A stretch of DNA of 64,000 nt from Parcubacteria group bacterium LiPW_15 (GCA_007375645.1 VMER01000003.1:62001-126000); one strand, 5' to 3'; shown: positions 7,625 through 15,074, counted from the first letter of the stretch. The notes: generated from the letters alone by a model not told the origin. Numbers and translations: made by a program.

Positions 7625-7835
7625 CTATTTGCGTTTTTTAAATCCGGCGGTATACTACAAGCAACGGAAATTGTTGCGGGCTACCGACCGCAATCCGCCG
7701 AATAAGCGGACCACAAAAACGGCTAATCCGCGCTTAGATGAGAACCAAGTTGGGTGGAACCGCGACCAAGACTCGCCCCGACAGAAAGTGATTTATCATT
7801 TTTTGTCGGGGCGATTTTTATTAACAAACCAAAAA
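7625..7835 (+). promoter_or_regulatory. T-box riboswitch controlling thrS
   Basis: The hallmark T-box sequence with TGGGTGGAACCGCG lies at 7751-7764 and is the antiterminator bulge that pairs with the NCCA end of uncharged tRNA. It is followed by a long terminator hairpin (7773-7814) and a T run. A shortened stem I (CGGCGG/CCGCCG, near 7645-7700) contains an ACC triplet suitable as a threonine specifier. A TTTGCG/TATAGA promoter lies just upstream (about 7597-7624). When tRNA-Thr is uncharged the antiterminator should form and thrS be transcribed. The specifier assignment is inference. Confidence 0.85.
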
Positions 7836-7841
7836 AATAAT

Positions 7842-9587
7842 ATGGATAAAAATAATAATTTGGATGGTATCAGGCACTCTCTGGCGCATCTGCTCGCGGC
7901 GGCTGTCAGAGAACTCTATCCTGGTTCGCAAAACGCTATCGGACCTGCGATAGAAAATGGCTTTTACCAGGATTTTGAAATGTCCGAACAAATCTCAGAC
8001 GCCGATTTGTTGAAAATTGAAACGAAGATGCGCGAACTTCTACCGGACTGGAAAGAATGGGATAAAAAAGTCGTATCCCTGGATGAAGTAAAAAAAGAAT
8101 TCGGGTGGAATAAATATAAAATAGAACTGGCGGAAGAATTCGCGAAGGATGAAAAAACCCTTACATTTTTCACTTGCGGCGGGTTCATAGATCTGTGTAA
8201 GGGCGGACACAATTTGCCGCCAGCGAAGATAGATCCCGAAAGCTTTAAGCTGGAACGCGTAGCAGGCGCCTATTGGCGGGGCGATGAAAAGAACAAAATG
8301 CTAACTCGCATTTATGGACTAGCTTTCGGAACCAAGGAGGAGTTAGGCGCGTATCTCAAGATGATGGAAGAAGCGAAAAAGCGCGACCACAAAAAACTCG
8401 GCCCCGAATTGGATATTTTCGTATTCTCCGAACTGGTCGGACCCGGACTCCCGCTCTGGACTCCGAAGGGAACCCTAATAAGAAACCTTTTGGATGATTT
8501 CGTCTGGGAACTCAGAGAAAAACGCGGTTATGAAAAAGTAGAAATTCCGCATATCACCAAAAAAGACCTCTACGAGAAAAGCGGCCACTGGGAAAAATAC
8601 AAAGACGATCTTTTTAAGATAACCACGCGCGAGGGACATCAATTTGCGATGAAGCCGATGAACTGCCCGCACCACACCCAGATATATGCCAGGAAGCCTT
8701 GGAGCTACAGGGAACTTCCTCAACGCTACGCCAACACGACCACTTGTTATCGAGATGAACAGACCGGAGAACTGTCGGGTCTTTCCCGCGTTCGCGCGTT
8801 CGCCCAAGACGATGCCCATGTATTTTGCCGAATGGAGCAGGCCAAAGAAGAATTTTTGAAGATTTGGGATATTATCCACGAATTTTATCCGAAGTTTGGA
8901 TTTGATCTGCGCGTCCGCCTTTCGATCCACGACCCGGCAAACCCCGAAAAATATTTGGGTAACAAAGAAAATTGGGACATAGCCGAAAAAATTTTGCGGG
9001 ATATCGTGACCGAAAAGAAAGTGGATTGGTTTGAGGGTTTGGGCGAAGCGGCCTTCTACGGCCCGAAACTCGATTTTATGGCCAAGGATTCTCTGGGACG
9101 CGAGTGGCAGGTAGCGACGATACAACTCGACATGAACATGCCGGAAAGGTTTGATCTGATCTGCACGAACGAGAAGGGCGAAGCGGAAAGGATCGTTATG
9201 ATCCACGCGGCCATAATGGGCTCGATAGAAAGATTTTTATCGATTGCGATAGAGCACTTCGCAGGAGCATTCCCGCTCTGGCTCGCGCCGGTTCAAGCGG
9301 CAATAATCCCGGTAGGCGAGAAATTCGCTGGCTTCGCGGAAAAAGTTATGAACAGCTTGACAGCCCAGGGCATTCGCGCGGAAATTTATGCCGCTGACGA
9401 GACCTTGGGTAAGCGTGTTCGAGAAGCGGAAATGCAAAAGATCCCCTACGTGCTGGTGGTGGGCGAAAAAGAAGAATCCGCGGGCGAAGTAAATGTGCGC
9501 CACTACAGGCGCGGACAGGAAGGAACTCTGTCTATAAAAGAAGTTGCGGAGAAAATAAAAAAAGAAATCGACGAAAAAACTATTTAA
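7842..9587 (+). CDS. thrS: Threonyl-tRNA synthetase lacking the TGS domain
   Basis: Charges tRNA-Thr. The start after the T-box terminator was chosen; an in-frame upstream start would lie inside the riboswitch. The 581-aa protein begins directly with the editing domain (HSLAHLLAAAVRELYPGSQNAIGPAIENGFYQDF; FTCGGFIDLCKGGH with zinc/editing residues). The class II core follows (MKPMNCPHHTQIYARKP; YRDEQTGELSGLSRVRAFAQDDAH) and then the anticodon-binding domain. Typical bacterial enzymes (about 640 aa) carry an extra N-terminal TGS domain of about 60 aa, absent here. Confidence 0.95.
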   Translation: MDKNNNLDGIRHSLAHLLAAAVRELYPGSQNAIGPAIENGFYQDFEMSEQISDADLLKIETKMRELLPDWKEWDKKVVSLDEVKKEFGWNKYKIELAEEFAKDEKTLTFFTCGGFIDLCKGGHNLPPAKIDPESFKLERVAGAYWRGDEKNKMLTRIYGLAFGTKEELGAYLKMMEEAKKRDHKKLGPELDIFVFSELVGPGLPLWTPKGTLIRNLLDDFVWELREKRGYEKVEIPHITKKDLYEKSGHWEKYKDDLFKITTREGHQFAMKPMNCPHHTQIYARKPWSYRELPQRYANTTTCYRDEQTGELSGLSRVRAFAQDDAHVFCRMEQAKEEFLKIWDIIHEFYPKFGFDLRVRLSIHDPANPEKYLGNKENWDIAEKILRDIVTEKKVDWFEGLGEAAFYGPKLDFMAKDSLGREWQVATIQLDMNMPERFDLICTNEKGEAERIVMIHAAIMGSIERFLSIAIEHFAGAFPLWLAPVQAAIIPVGEKFAGFAEKVMNSLTAQGIRAEIYAADETLGKRVREAEMQKIPYVLVVGEKEESAGEVNVRHYRRGQEGTLSIKEVAEKIKKEIDEKTI

Positions 9588-9601
9588 ATATAAAAATGAT
9601 T

Positions 9602-9632
9602 AACCCGGACAGTCCAATGGACTGTCCGGGTT
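9602..9632 (+). terminator. Terminator of thrS
   Basis: AACCCGGACAGTCCA and TGGACTGTCCGGGTT form a 15-bp perfect stem followed by TTTTGGTTT, 15 bases after the stop codon. Confidence 0.85.
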
Positions 9633-9671
9633 TTGGTTTGGCCGGGCTTTTAACCGACCGGGTCGAAAGGG

Positions 9672-9821
9672 CTACGCGACCCCGGAATCCCCGAACCTGT
9701 CGGGAACGCGCGGGGGAAGCGCGTCGATGTTGAAGAGCTTCTTGAGCGTGAAAACCATCGCCACGAGGAAACCCGTCACAGCGAGCCCTACGAGAGTCGA
9801 ATCGGACGTCTTCTTTTTCAT
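9672..9821 (-). CDS. Orphan single-pass membrane microprotein, 49 aa
   Basis: MKKKTSDSTLVGLAVTGFLVAMVFTLKKL... carries one membrane helix at about residues 9-26 flanked by lysines, then a proline-rich tail. AAGGAG lies 7 nt before the ATG. It starts 13 bases after the stop of the 128-aa membrane orphan at 9835 and so is the second gene of that operon. No family recognised. Confidence 0.7.
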   Translation of the reverse strand: MKKKTSDSTLVGLAVTGFLVAMVFTLKKLFNIDALPPRVPDRFGDSGVA

Positions 9822-9834
9822 GAGAGACTCCTTC

Positions 9835-10221
9835 TTAGAGGACCATGGTGATCCGGTCTGCGGGAACCGAGAATCGATTCCCGAAACCGTCCGTGAGAGA
9901 AACCAACTCCCGATAGCTCCGGGAAAGCTTGGATCCCGTGATCCTCGCTCGCCGCCGAACCGGACGGCCGGACCGCGGGTTCTGAAGGTAAAAGACCTCA
10001 CGACCGATCTCAATTGGCAACCGGGCGGGCGAAACCGCCATGGAACACGTCCTTTCTTCGGGTACGACAGGGGTCTCCGGCACGATGTCGGGTTCCGGCA
10101 CCGAACCGAATTCTGCGACCCCTCGCGCCGCCGCCCGCAACATACTGGCGACGAGAATTGCGAAAAGCGAGATGATGAGAACGCCGAGCGAAGCCATCAT
10201 GAGGACACTGTGACGATCCAT
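9835..10221 (-). CDS. Orphan single-pass membrane protein, 128 aa
   Basis: N-terminal membrane helix (MASLGVLIISLFAILVASML, about residues 9-28). A Pro/Glu-rich linker and a C-terminal domain follow (about residues 65-128) containing GREVFYLQNPRSGRPVRRRA and a beta-rich end SLTDGFGNRFSVPADRITMVL. GAGGAG precedes the ATG. Its architecture, one helix plus a small beta-rich domain, is shared with the orphan at 13423. Function unknown. Confidence 0.7.
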   Translation of the reverse strand: MDRHSVLMMASLGVLIISLFAILVASMLRAAARGVAEFGSVPEPDIVPETPVVPEERTCSMAVSPARLPIEIGREVFYLQNPRSGRPVRRRARITGSKLSRSYRELVSLTDGFGNRFSVPADRITMVL

Positions 10222-10266
10222 CTGTCGGATCTCCTCTCAATTGTTTATTCGAAGGGCTTGAGGTAT

Positions 10267-10294
10267 GTTTTATCATATATGTTCGAGATGTCAA
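10267..10294 (-). promoter_or_regulatory. Promoter of the membrane-orphan operon, embedded in the miaA start
   Basis: Minus-strand TTGACA, 16-nt spacer, TAAAAC. The -35 box is the complement of the first miaA codons (ATGTCAACG), so the divergent promoters overlap. Confidence 0.65.
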
Positions 10295-11175
10295 CGAAAC
10301 TTCCGAAAATAATCGTCATCCTGGGTCCGACCGCGACCGGTAAATCCGATTTTGCCGTAGACTTGGCAAAGCAATTTGGCGGGGAAATAATTTCCGCGGA
10401 TTCCCGCCAAGTATATAAAGGGCTTGATTTGGGCACCGGAAAGATAACTAAGCGTGAGATGCGCGGCGTCCCCCACCACTTACTGGATGTTGCTTCCGCA
10501 AATCGTGTTTTTACCGCTTCCGATTATGCGAGACTCGCGAAGCATGCCATTTCAAAAATAGCCGGCAAGGGCAAACTACCGATAATCTGCGGAGGTACCG
10601 GATTTTATATAGTGGCGGCACTCGAAAGACAGAGCCTTGCTCCCGTTCCGCCGAATACCGCGCTCCGCAAGAAACTCACAAAGAAATCTGCCTCGAAATT
10701 ATTCTCAATTCTAAAGAAAATAGACCCTGAGCGCGCCCGAACCATTGATGCCAAAAATTCGCATCGTCTTATCCGCGCGATAGAGATTGCCAAAGCTATC
10801 GGCAAGTCCCCGGCGAGAAATAGAGAAGAGGAATATGACGCTCTAAAAATCGGCCTTAACTTCCCGCTTGAGACGCTAAAAAGACGCATTGACCTGCGAC
10901 TCAAGAAACGTCTCCGCCTAGGACTCATAAAAGAGGTGGAGCATCTTCACGAGAAAGGCTTGAGCTTCAAACGAATGGAGGCTCTGGGTTTGGAGTATCG
11001 TTATATTTCGAGATTTCTTCGCGGGATATTAACCAGAAAACAAATGGAGGAGGAACTTTCCCGAGAGATATTTAAATTCGCCAAAAGACAGAACACCTGG
11101 TTTAAAAAAGATAATAGCATCCACTGGGTGAAAAATATAAAAGAGGCGAAGATTCTAATAAAGAAATTTCTTTAG
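10288..11175 (+). CDS. miaA: tRNA dimethylallyltransferase
   Basis: Adds a dimethylallyl group to N6 of A37 in tRNAs reading codons that start with U. Shown by the P-loop ILGPTATGKSDFAVDLA, the ISADSRQVYKGLDLGTGK segment, VPHHLLD, and CGGTGFYI. About 295 aa is normal. ATG 10288 is preferred; ATG 10279 (three codons longer) is also possible. The miaB partner is not in the window. tRNA-Leu(UAA) and tRNA-Cys(GCA) in this window are potential substrates. Confidence 0.93.
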   Translation: MSTKLPKIIVILGPTATGKSDFAVDLAKQFGGEIISADSRQVYKGLDLGTGKITKREMRGVPHHLLDVASANRVFTASDYARLAKHAISKIAGKGKLPIICGGTGFYIVAALERQSLAPVPPNTALRKKLTKKSASKLFSILKKIDPERARTIDAKNSHRLIRAIEIAKAIGKSPARNREEEYDALKIGLNFPLETLKRRIDLRLKKRLRLGLIKEVEHLHEKGLSFKRMEALGLEYRYISRFLRGILTRKQMEEELSREIFKFAKRQNTWFKKDNSIHWVKNIKEAKILIKKFL

Positions 11176-11217
11176 TCGTCCGCGGCCCTAGGGCGCGCCA
11201 AAGCGCCCCGAGATAAA

Positions 11218-11253
11218 ATCAAGGCGAGTCTCATATATGAGACTCGCCTTGAT
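11218..11253. repeat. 36-bp perfect palindrome between convergent miaA and gatB
   Basis: ATCAAGGCGAGTCTCATA followed by its exact reverse complement, with no loop bases and no clear T run on either side. It probably acts as a bidirectional transcription stop for the convergent genes. Confidence 0.7.
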
Positions 11254-11294
11254 CGATAAGCAACGGGAAAATCCAATTGGTTTCCGAGCAGTAA

Positions 11295-12722
11295 TTATTT
11301 TCCTAAAAGCTCCTTGAGGAGCGGTTGAAGTTCCGCAGGCTTTGCCGCGCCCTTAGTCTTCTTCATCACTTGACCCACAAGGAATTGCAGGCTGGCTTCT
11401 TTTCCTTTTTTATAATCTGCCACGGCATTCGGATTTTCGGCTATCGCTTCTTCTGCCGCTTTTCGGAGAACGTCCCCGCCCACGCTTTCGTTCTTCGAGG
11501 CCAGTTCTTCCACATCCGCACCGGTCTTGAACATAACCGAGAGCATTTCCTTGGCTTGCCGGCTGGTTATCTTTCCGGCTTGAAGCAGGGAAACCAAGTG
11601 CGCCAGATGCTCGGGAACGACTTTGCATTCCCCGATGGACACCCCGTCTTCTTTCATCAGCCCCTTTAAGTCGCTCGTTAAATAGTTATAGAGGAGACCA
11701 ACGTCCGCATTTCTACCCTGTGGTGAGCCAGTCGAATCCATTTTCTCCTTCAGCTCCGAAACCGCTTCCTCGTAATAATTGGCGAGGTCCTCTTCGTCTA
11801 CCAAAAGTTCGACCTGAGATTCGGCAAGCCCGTACTCGGTTTTAAATCTATCCCGCTTGGCCTCCGGTAATTCCGGAAGCTCCGCGCGCAGCTTCTCTAT
11901 TTCAAACTGATCGGTTGAAAACGGCGGCAGGTCTGGATCGGGGAAATATCTGTATTCATGCGCGCTCTCTTTGGAGCGTTGGCTGAAGGTGGTTTTTTTA
12001 ACATCGTCCCAACCGCGGGTCTCTTGTTTTATTTTGTCGCCTTCGCCTTTTAAGAGAAGTTCCGTTTGGCGTTTTATCTCCGCTGCCACCGCGCCCTCCA
12101 CAGCCTTAAAAGAGTTTATATTCTTCACCTCTATCTTCGTACCCATGTTCATGGAGATGTTGACCTCCACGCGCATCTCTCCTTTTTCCATATTGGCGTC
12201 GCTTACGCCCAAGTAGCGCAAAATCCTTTGAAGTTCTTTTCCGAAAGCTACCGCCTGTTCGGCGGAAGTGATATCCGGTTCGGTGACAAGCTCCATCAAG
12301 GGAACTCCGGCGCGGTTATAGTCGACAAGACTCTTACCCTCGCTGTCGTGTCCCAAAGTTCCCGTGTCCTCTTCCAGATGCACGCGAGTGATGCGCACAC
12401 CAACCAAACTACCGCCCGAAACCAGGGGTTTATCGTATTGGGAGATTTGATAGCCTTTCGGCAGGTCGGGATAGAAATAATTCTTGCGGTCGAATTTTGT
12501 TATCGGCGCGATCTTCCCGCCCAAAGCCAAACCTACCCGAATAACGGATTCTATCGCTTTTTTGTTCATAACCGGCAGGCATCCCGGGTGGCCCATGCAG
12601 ATCGGACAAACATTGACGTTCGGATGCGCTTCGTCCGGGTTGTTCGGCGAATCGCAAAACATCTTGGTTTTGGTCTTCAATTCCGCATGTATTTCGAGGC
12701 CAATAGTCGGTTTATATTCCAT
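11295..12722 (-). CDS. gatB: Aspartyl/glutamyl-tRNA amidotransferase subunit B
   Basis: GatB phosphorylates and amidates misacylated Glu-tRNA-Gln or Asp-tRNA-Asn as part of GatCAB. The protein (475 aa from MEYKPTIGLEIHAELKTKTKMFC) has the family motifs VCPICMGHPGCLPVMNK (zinc cysteines), FDRKNYFYPDLPKGYQISQYD, DYNRAGVPLMELVTEPDI and EVKNINSFKAVEGAV. The C-terminal YqeY-like tail is present (FLVGQVMKKTKGAAKP). The earlier in-frame start 75 bases upstream lacks homology and was rejected. gatA and gatC are elsewhere. Confidence 0.95.
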   Translation of the reverse strand: MEYKPTIGLEIHAELKTKTKMFCDSPNNPDEAHPNVNVCPICMGHPGCLPVMNKKAIESVIRVGLALGGKIAPITKFDRKNYFYPDLPKGYQISQYDKPLVSGGSLVGVRITRVHLEEDTGTLGHDSEGKSLVDYNRAGVPLMELVTEPDITSAEQAVAFGKELQRILRYLGVSDANMEKGEMRVEVNISMNMGTKIEVKNINSFKAVEGAVAAEIKRQTELLLKGEGDKIKQETRGWDDVKKTTFSQRSKESAHEYRYFPDPDLPPFSTDQFEIEKLRAELPELPEAKRDRFKTEYGLAESQVELLVDEEDLANYYEEAVSELKEKMDSTGSPQGRNADVGLLYNYLTSDLKGLMKEDGVSIGECKVVPEHLAHLVSLLQAGKITSRQAKEMLSVMFKTGADVEELASKNESVGGDVLRKAAEEAIAENPNAVADYKKGKEASLQFLVGQVMKKTKGAAKPAELQPLLKELLGK

Positions 12723-12767
12723 GGATTCTATAAATAAGATTGTACCAGCAAAATTACTATTAAAAAA

Positions 12768-12785
12768 CCCGGGCCAAAGCCCGGG
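12768..12785 (-). terminator. Terminator of the orphan pair 12794-13313
   Basis: CCCGGGC-CAAA-GCCCGGG followed on the minus strand by TTTTTTA, 9 bases past the stop codon at 12794. Confidence 0.85.
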
Positions 12786-12793
12786 TGCGCAAA

Positions 12794-13042
12794 TCAAGAA
12801 AGAAGAAAAAGAGCGTCAATGCCCTTAGCCCGACAAAACGCTTCGCCGTCATGATTTTTCGCGGCCTCAGCGTACTTATTGAGAAGCGCAGAAGAAGGCT
12901 TGAAGGGTATAGACTTTGCTTGAAAACGTTCCGTCTCCACAAGCTCCATGAAACTCCGCCAGAAGAGCTTCTCTTCCACGGGCATGTCGTCGAGCGTCAA
13001 GTCCTCCAGAGGAATACCAATTGTGCTAAGTCTCACGCACAT
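12794..13042 (-). CDS. Orphan, DDMP/SFMEL family copy 1, 82 aa
   Basis: Clear paralog of 13906-14157. They share MCVR at the start, GIPL, TLDDMP, SFMEL, a KPS-x-AL segment, an acidic-glycine-cysteine stretch (DGEAFC here, DGRIYC there) and LF near the end. The family appears soluble and helical with two conserved cysteines (residue 2 and about residue 70). It overlaps the end of the upstream membrane orphan by 17 bases, so the two are translationally coupled. Function unknown. Confidence 0.75.
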   Translation of the reverse strand: MCVRLSTIGIPLEDLTLDDMPVEEKLFWRSFMELVETERFQAKSIPFKPSSALLNKYAEAAKNHDGEAFCRAKGIDALFLLS

Positions 13043-13313
13043 TTGCAGAGTCTCCTCTCGTCTCCCGCTTACTTCTTTGGCTCTCTTTCTCGGAAAGAAG
13101 AACCTTTCGCATATTTTCTATCCGCCCGGGGGCTTTCGCGTATAGATTCAGATCGTAAACGAAACTTCTTCCGCCATTGGGGTCGTAGGCAATCCCGTCT
13201 TTCCCATAGACGATCTTGCTTCTCCGAATCGGCCCAAAAATGACGAGGACGAGAAACACGATAGACGCAAACACGAAAATCGGATCTGAGAGAATGACCT
13301 GAAAGAATTTCAT
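13026..13313 (-). CDS. Orphan single-pass membrane protein, 95 aa
   Basis: MKFFQVILSDPIFVFASIVFLVLVIFGPIRRSK... has one membrane helix at about residues 11-28. A short domain follows (GKDGIAYDPNGGRSFVYDLNLY) and then a very charged tail. It is the first gene of an operon with the DDMP/SFMEL copy 1 protein, which starts inside its final codons. The promoter at 13351-13378 is near consensus. No family recognised. Confidence 0.7.
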   Translation of the reverse strand: MKFFQVILSDPIFVFASIVFLVLVIFGPIRRSKIVYGKDGIAYDPNGGRSFVYDLNLYAKAPGRIENMRKVLLSEKESQRSKRETRGDSANVRET

Positions 13314-13350
13314 TTATCCTCCTTGGGAGCGAGAACCAAACGCTAAGCCA

Positions 13351-13378
13351 AGTATAAGCCGACGCAACACACTGTCAA
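13351..13378 (-). promoter_or_regulatory. Promoter of the orphan pair 12794-13313
   Basis: Minus-strand TTGACA, 16-nt spacer, TATACT. Confidence 0.85.
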
Positions 13379-13386
13379 TCAAAAAA

Positions 13387-13404
13387 CCCGGGCCGAAGCC
13401 CGGG
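13387..13404 (-). terminator. Terminator of the orphan at 13423
   Basis: CCCGGGC-CGAA-GCCCGGG followed on the minus strand by TTTTTT; nearly the same hairpin as at 12768. Confidence 0.85.
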
Positions 13405-13422
13405 TGCGGAACCCGAAAAGGG

Positions 13423-13791
13423 TCAGATGCGACTATAGCCGTACATGAACTCGTCGATGTTCACTTCCTGTGCGAGTAGGCGGTCCACTTCCGGCTCCAC
13501 CGAAAATTCCTGGCTCCCATCCCTCGAAAGGATTGTGAGCTCCGTACCGGCTTTCCAGCTGAAGCGGCCACTCTCCCTGATCGGAACACGCGCTCCATCC
13601 ATGAAAACCACGACGGTGCGGTAGACCAGGTAGTAAGCCCGGATGAAACTTCCGCTGTGATGGATCTTCTCGGTCGAGAACTCCACCCCGCGGACCCTTC
13701 CCGATTTCACGACGACGGGCGGCTTCTTGTTCGCGATACCCAGCGCAGCCAGCACGAGGAAGAAAAGAATGCAGATCAGAAACTGAGTCAT
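13423..13791 (-). CDS. Orphan membrane-anchored protein, 122 aa
   Basis: N-terminal membrane helix (MTQFLICILFFLVLAALGIA) then an extracytoplasmic or cytoplasmic beta-rich domain of about 100 residues (FIRAYYLVYRTVVVFMDGARVPIRE). It resembles the 9835 protein in layout. AAAGGAGATCGT precedes the ATG. It has its own promoter and terminator. No family recognised. Confidence 0.7.
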   Translation of the reverse strand: MTQFLICILFFLVLAALGIANKKPPVVVKSGRVRGVEFSTEKIHHSGSFIRAYYLVYRTVVVFMDGARVPIRESGRFSWKAGTELTILSRDGSQEFSVEPEVDRLLAQEVNIDEFMYGYSRI

Positions 13792-13818
13792 ACGATCTCC
13801 TTTCAGATTCTGTCGGAG

Positions 13819-13847
13819 AGTATGCCATTAATTATATAAATTGTCAA
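13819..13847 (-). promoter_or_regulatory. Promoter of the orphan at 13423
   Basis: Minus-strand TTGACA, 17-nt spacer, CATACT. Confidence 0.75.
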
Positions 13848-13876
13848 TAAGTCTTCTGACGCAAACTGGATAAAAA

Positions 13877-13900
13877 ACACCCCGACTTTCGTCGGGGTGT
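13877..13900 (-). terminator. Terminator of the HTH/orphan operon 13906-14374
   Basis: ACACCCCGAC-TTTC-GTCGGGGTGT; T run on the minus strand (TTTTTT), 5 bases past the stop at 13906. Confidence 0.85.
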
Positions 13901-13905
13901 GCGGT

Positions 13906-14157
13906 TCACGCAAAAGAGAAAAGACCTTCCACCTGATTGACCTGACAGTAGATCCTGCCATCGTAGTCATTGACGATCTTCGTGAACATCTCTTGGAGGG
14001 CCACGGAAGGCTTGATGGGCGGAGTCCAATTGGCCCTGTCGAGTTCTTTCTTGGCCAGCTCCATGAAGCTCAGGAAGTAATTCCTCTTCTCCATGGGCAT
14101 GTCGTCCAGAGTTGTTTCGTCAAGCGGAATCCCATGGGGACCCATTCTCACGCACAT
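13906..14157 (-). CDS. Orphan, DDMP/SFMEL family copy 2, 83 aa
   Basis: Paralog of 12794-13042 (shared MCVR, GIPLDETTLDDMP, SFMEL, KPS-x-AL, LF). The start MCVRMGPHGIPL was chosen because GGAGGAACTCGAAA directly precedes it and it matches the copy 1 start; a longer in-frame reading reaches into the upstream HTH gene and was rejected. It lies 16 bases downstream of that HTH gene, so the pair forms an operon. The HTH protein may control this gene, but no operator repeat is visible. Function unknown. Confidence 0.75.
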   Translation of the reverse strand: MCVRMGPHGIPLDETTLDDMPMEKRNYFLSFMELAKKELDRANWTPPIKPSVALQEMFTKIVNDYDGRIYCQVNQVEGLFSFA

Positions 14158-14173
14158 TTTCGAGTTCCTCCTT

Positions 14174-14374
14174 TTATCCGACGAGATGCTTGATTCCCGC
14201 CAGGATGGGCGCCCGCATGGCCTGATGGGGAAGGTTTCCGCCATTCACCCATCTGCGCACGGTCGGAACCGAGACACAGACTGCGCTTGCGACGTCGCCG
14301 ACGGAATAATCCTTCAGACAGGAATTGATCGCGTCGACAAACTTCTTATCGTCAATCTCATCTCGCTTGAACAT
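14174..14374 (-). CDS. Small helix-turn-helix protein, 66 aa
   Basis: Almost the whole protein is one HTH domain: KKFVDAINSCLKDYSVGDVASAVCVSVPTVRRWVNG, with the recognition helix at SVPTVRRWVNGG, like Cro/phage regulators and transposase N-termini. GGAAGGAGGGG precedes the ATG. It is encoded first in an operon with DDMP/SFMEL copy 2. It probably binds DNA; autoregulation or control of the divergent 14725 gene is possible because both promoters lie within 65 bp. Confidence 0.75.
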   Translation of the reverse strand: MFKRDEIDDKKFVDAINSCLKDYSVGDVASAVCVSVPTVRRWVNGGNLPHQAMRAPILAGIKHLVG

Positions 14375-14410
14375 TTAAAGCCCCTCCTTCCGAATCTAGG
14401 TTCTGGGCAG

Positions 14411-14439
14411 AATATACACGAAATAGAGCTTTCCGTCAA
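14411..14439 (-). promoter_or_regulatory. Promoter of the HTH/orphan operon
   Basis: Minus-strand TTGACG, 17-nt spacer, TATATT. Confidence 0.8.
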
Positions 14440-14472
14440 TAAAACCCACAATTATTGGGCCAAATACACGGC

Positions 14473-14501
14473 TTGACACATAATAGATATCATGCTACAA
14501 T
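14473..14501 (+). promoter_or_regulatory. Promoter of the orphan at 14725
   Basis: TTGACA, 17-nt spacer, TACAAT. It is divergent from the promoter at 14411, leaving about 215 nt of leader before the start codon. Confidence 0.8.
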
Positions 14502-14574
14502 ATGTGAGTTCTTTTATATTTTGTGATTTAAAAGTCGGAGACTCTTTGGCTCCTCCCAGGATTTGGGGTGGCGC

Positions 14575-14659
14575 CGGACAAAGGGGGAAAATCCCCCACT
14601 CTTTATTTGGAGGCAAAAGCCTCCCTCATATTGCACTGCGGTGCAAAAAGATTTGTCCG
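14575..14659 (+). ncRNA. Four-way-junction structured leader
   Basis: CGGACAAA (14575-14582) pairs perfectly with TTTGTCCG (14652-14659). The enclosed sequence folds into three consecutive hairpins: GGGGGA/TCCCCC (14583-14597), GGAGGC-AAAA-GCCTCC (14609-14624) and TTGCAC-TGCG-GTGCAA (14631-14646). A fourth hairpin, CCCGC-GAGA-GCGGG, lies just before the ribosome-binding site. The arrangement looks like a riboswitch or protein-binding leader; no ligand class recognised. Confidence 0.6.
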
Positions 14660-14724
14660 AGCGTCGTAAGCAACATCGCAAACCCCCAAACCCAAACACC
14701 CGCGAGAGCGGGAAGGAGAGGCCA

Positions 14725-15057
14725 ATGTCCGCTGACAACCAGATCGTGGTGCTCGCCCATCGCCATGCGCTTCCCGGAGAACCTTGGAAGTACGCGGCCA
14801 TGGTAGTCGGACACCCCTTCGACCTCCAGGACCCTGACTGCGCCTTCGAGTACTCGAAAGAGTTGGCGAGAAGGCGAGGGCAGACCTGGTTCGAAGGTCT
14901 GGGCGCAAGCGGGAGAGCCAGGAAGATGGCGCACCTTCTCGCCGAAGAGTATCTCGCGAACGGATGGATCCTCGAGTACGAGGACATCCTGTTTGTTGAG
15001 GTCTCGGAGGCAGATGGCTGCGTTTGGCACCTGACCCTCTCCCCGAATCGCATCTGA
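14725..15057 (+). CDS. Orphan protein, 110 aa
   Basis: The start MSADNQIVVLAHRHALPGE is fixed by AAGGAGAGG; a longer in-frame reading would run through the structured leader and was rejected. The sequence contains a helical centre (KELARRRGQTWFEGLGASGRARKMAHLLAEEYLANGW) and an acidic, beta-like end (ILFVEVSEADGCVWHLTL). No membrane segment. It has its own promoter, structured leader and terminator, so it is likely regulated at RNA level. Function unknown. Confidence 0.7.
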   Translation: MSADNQIVVLAHRHALPGEPWKYAAMVVGHPFDLQDPDCAFEYSKELARRRGQTWFEGLGASGRARKMAHLLAEEYLANGWILEYEDILFVEVSEADGCVWHLTLSPNRI

Positions 15058-15074
15058 CCAACCACCGACCAACC

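Noticed and set aside
7629..7841. Upstream start of thrS
   Set aside because: That stretch is the T-box riboswitch.
9727..10287. Long N-terminal extension of miaA
   Set aside because: It runs through the two minus-strand membrane orphans and their promoter; homology begins at the P-loop just after 10288.
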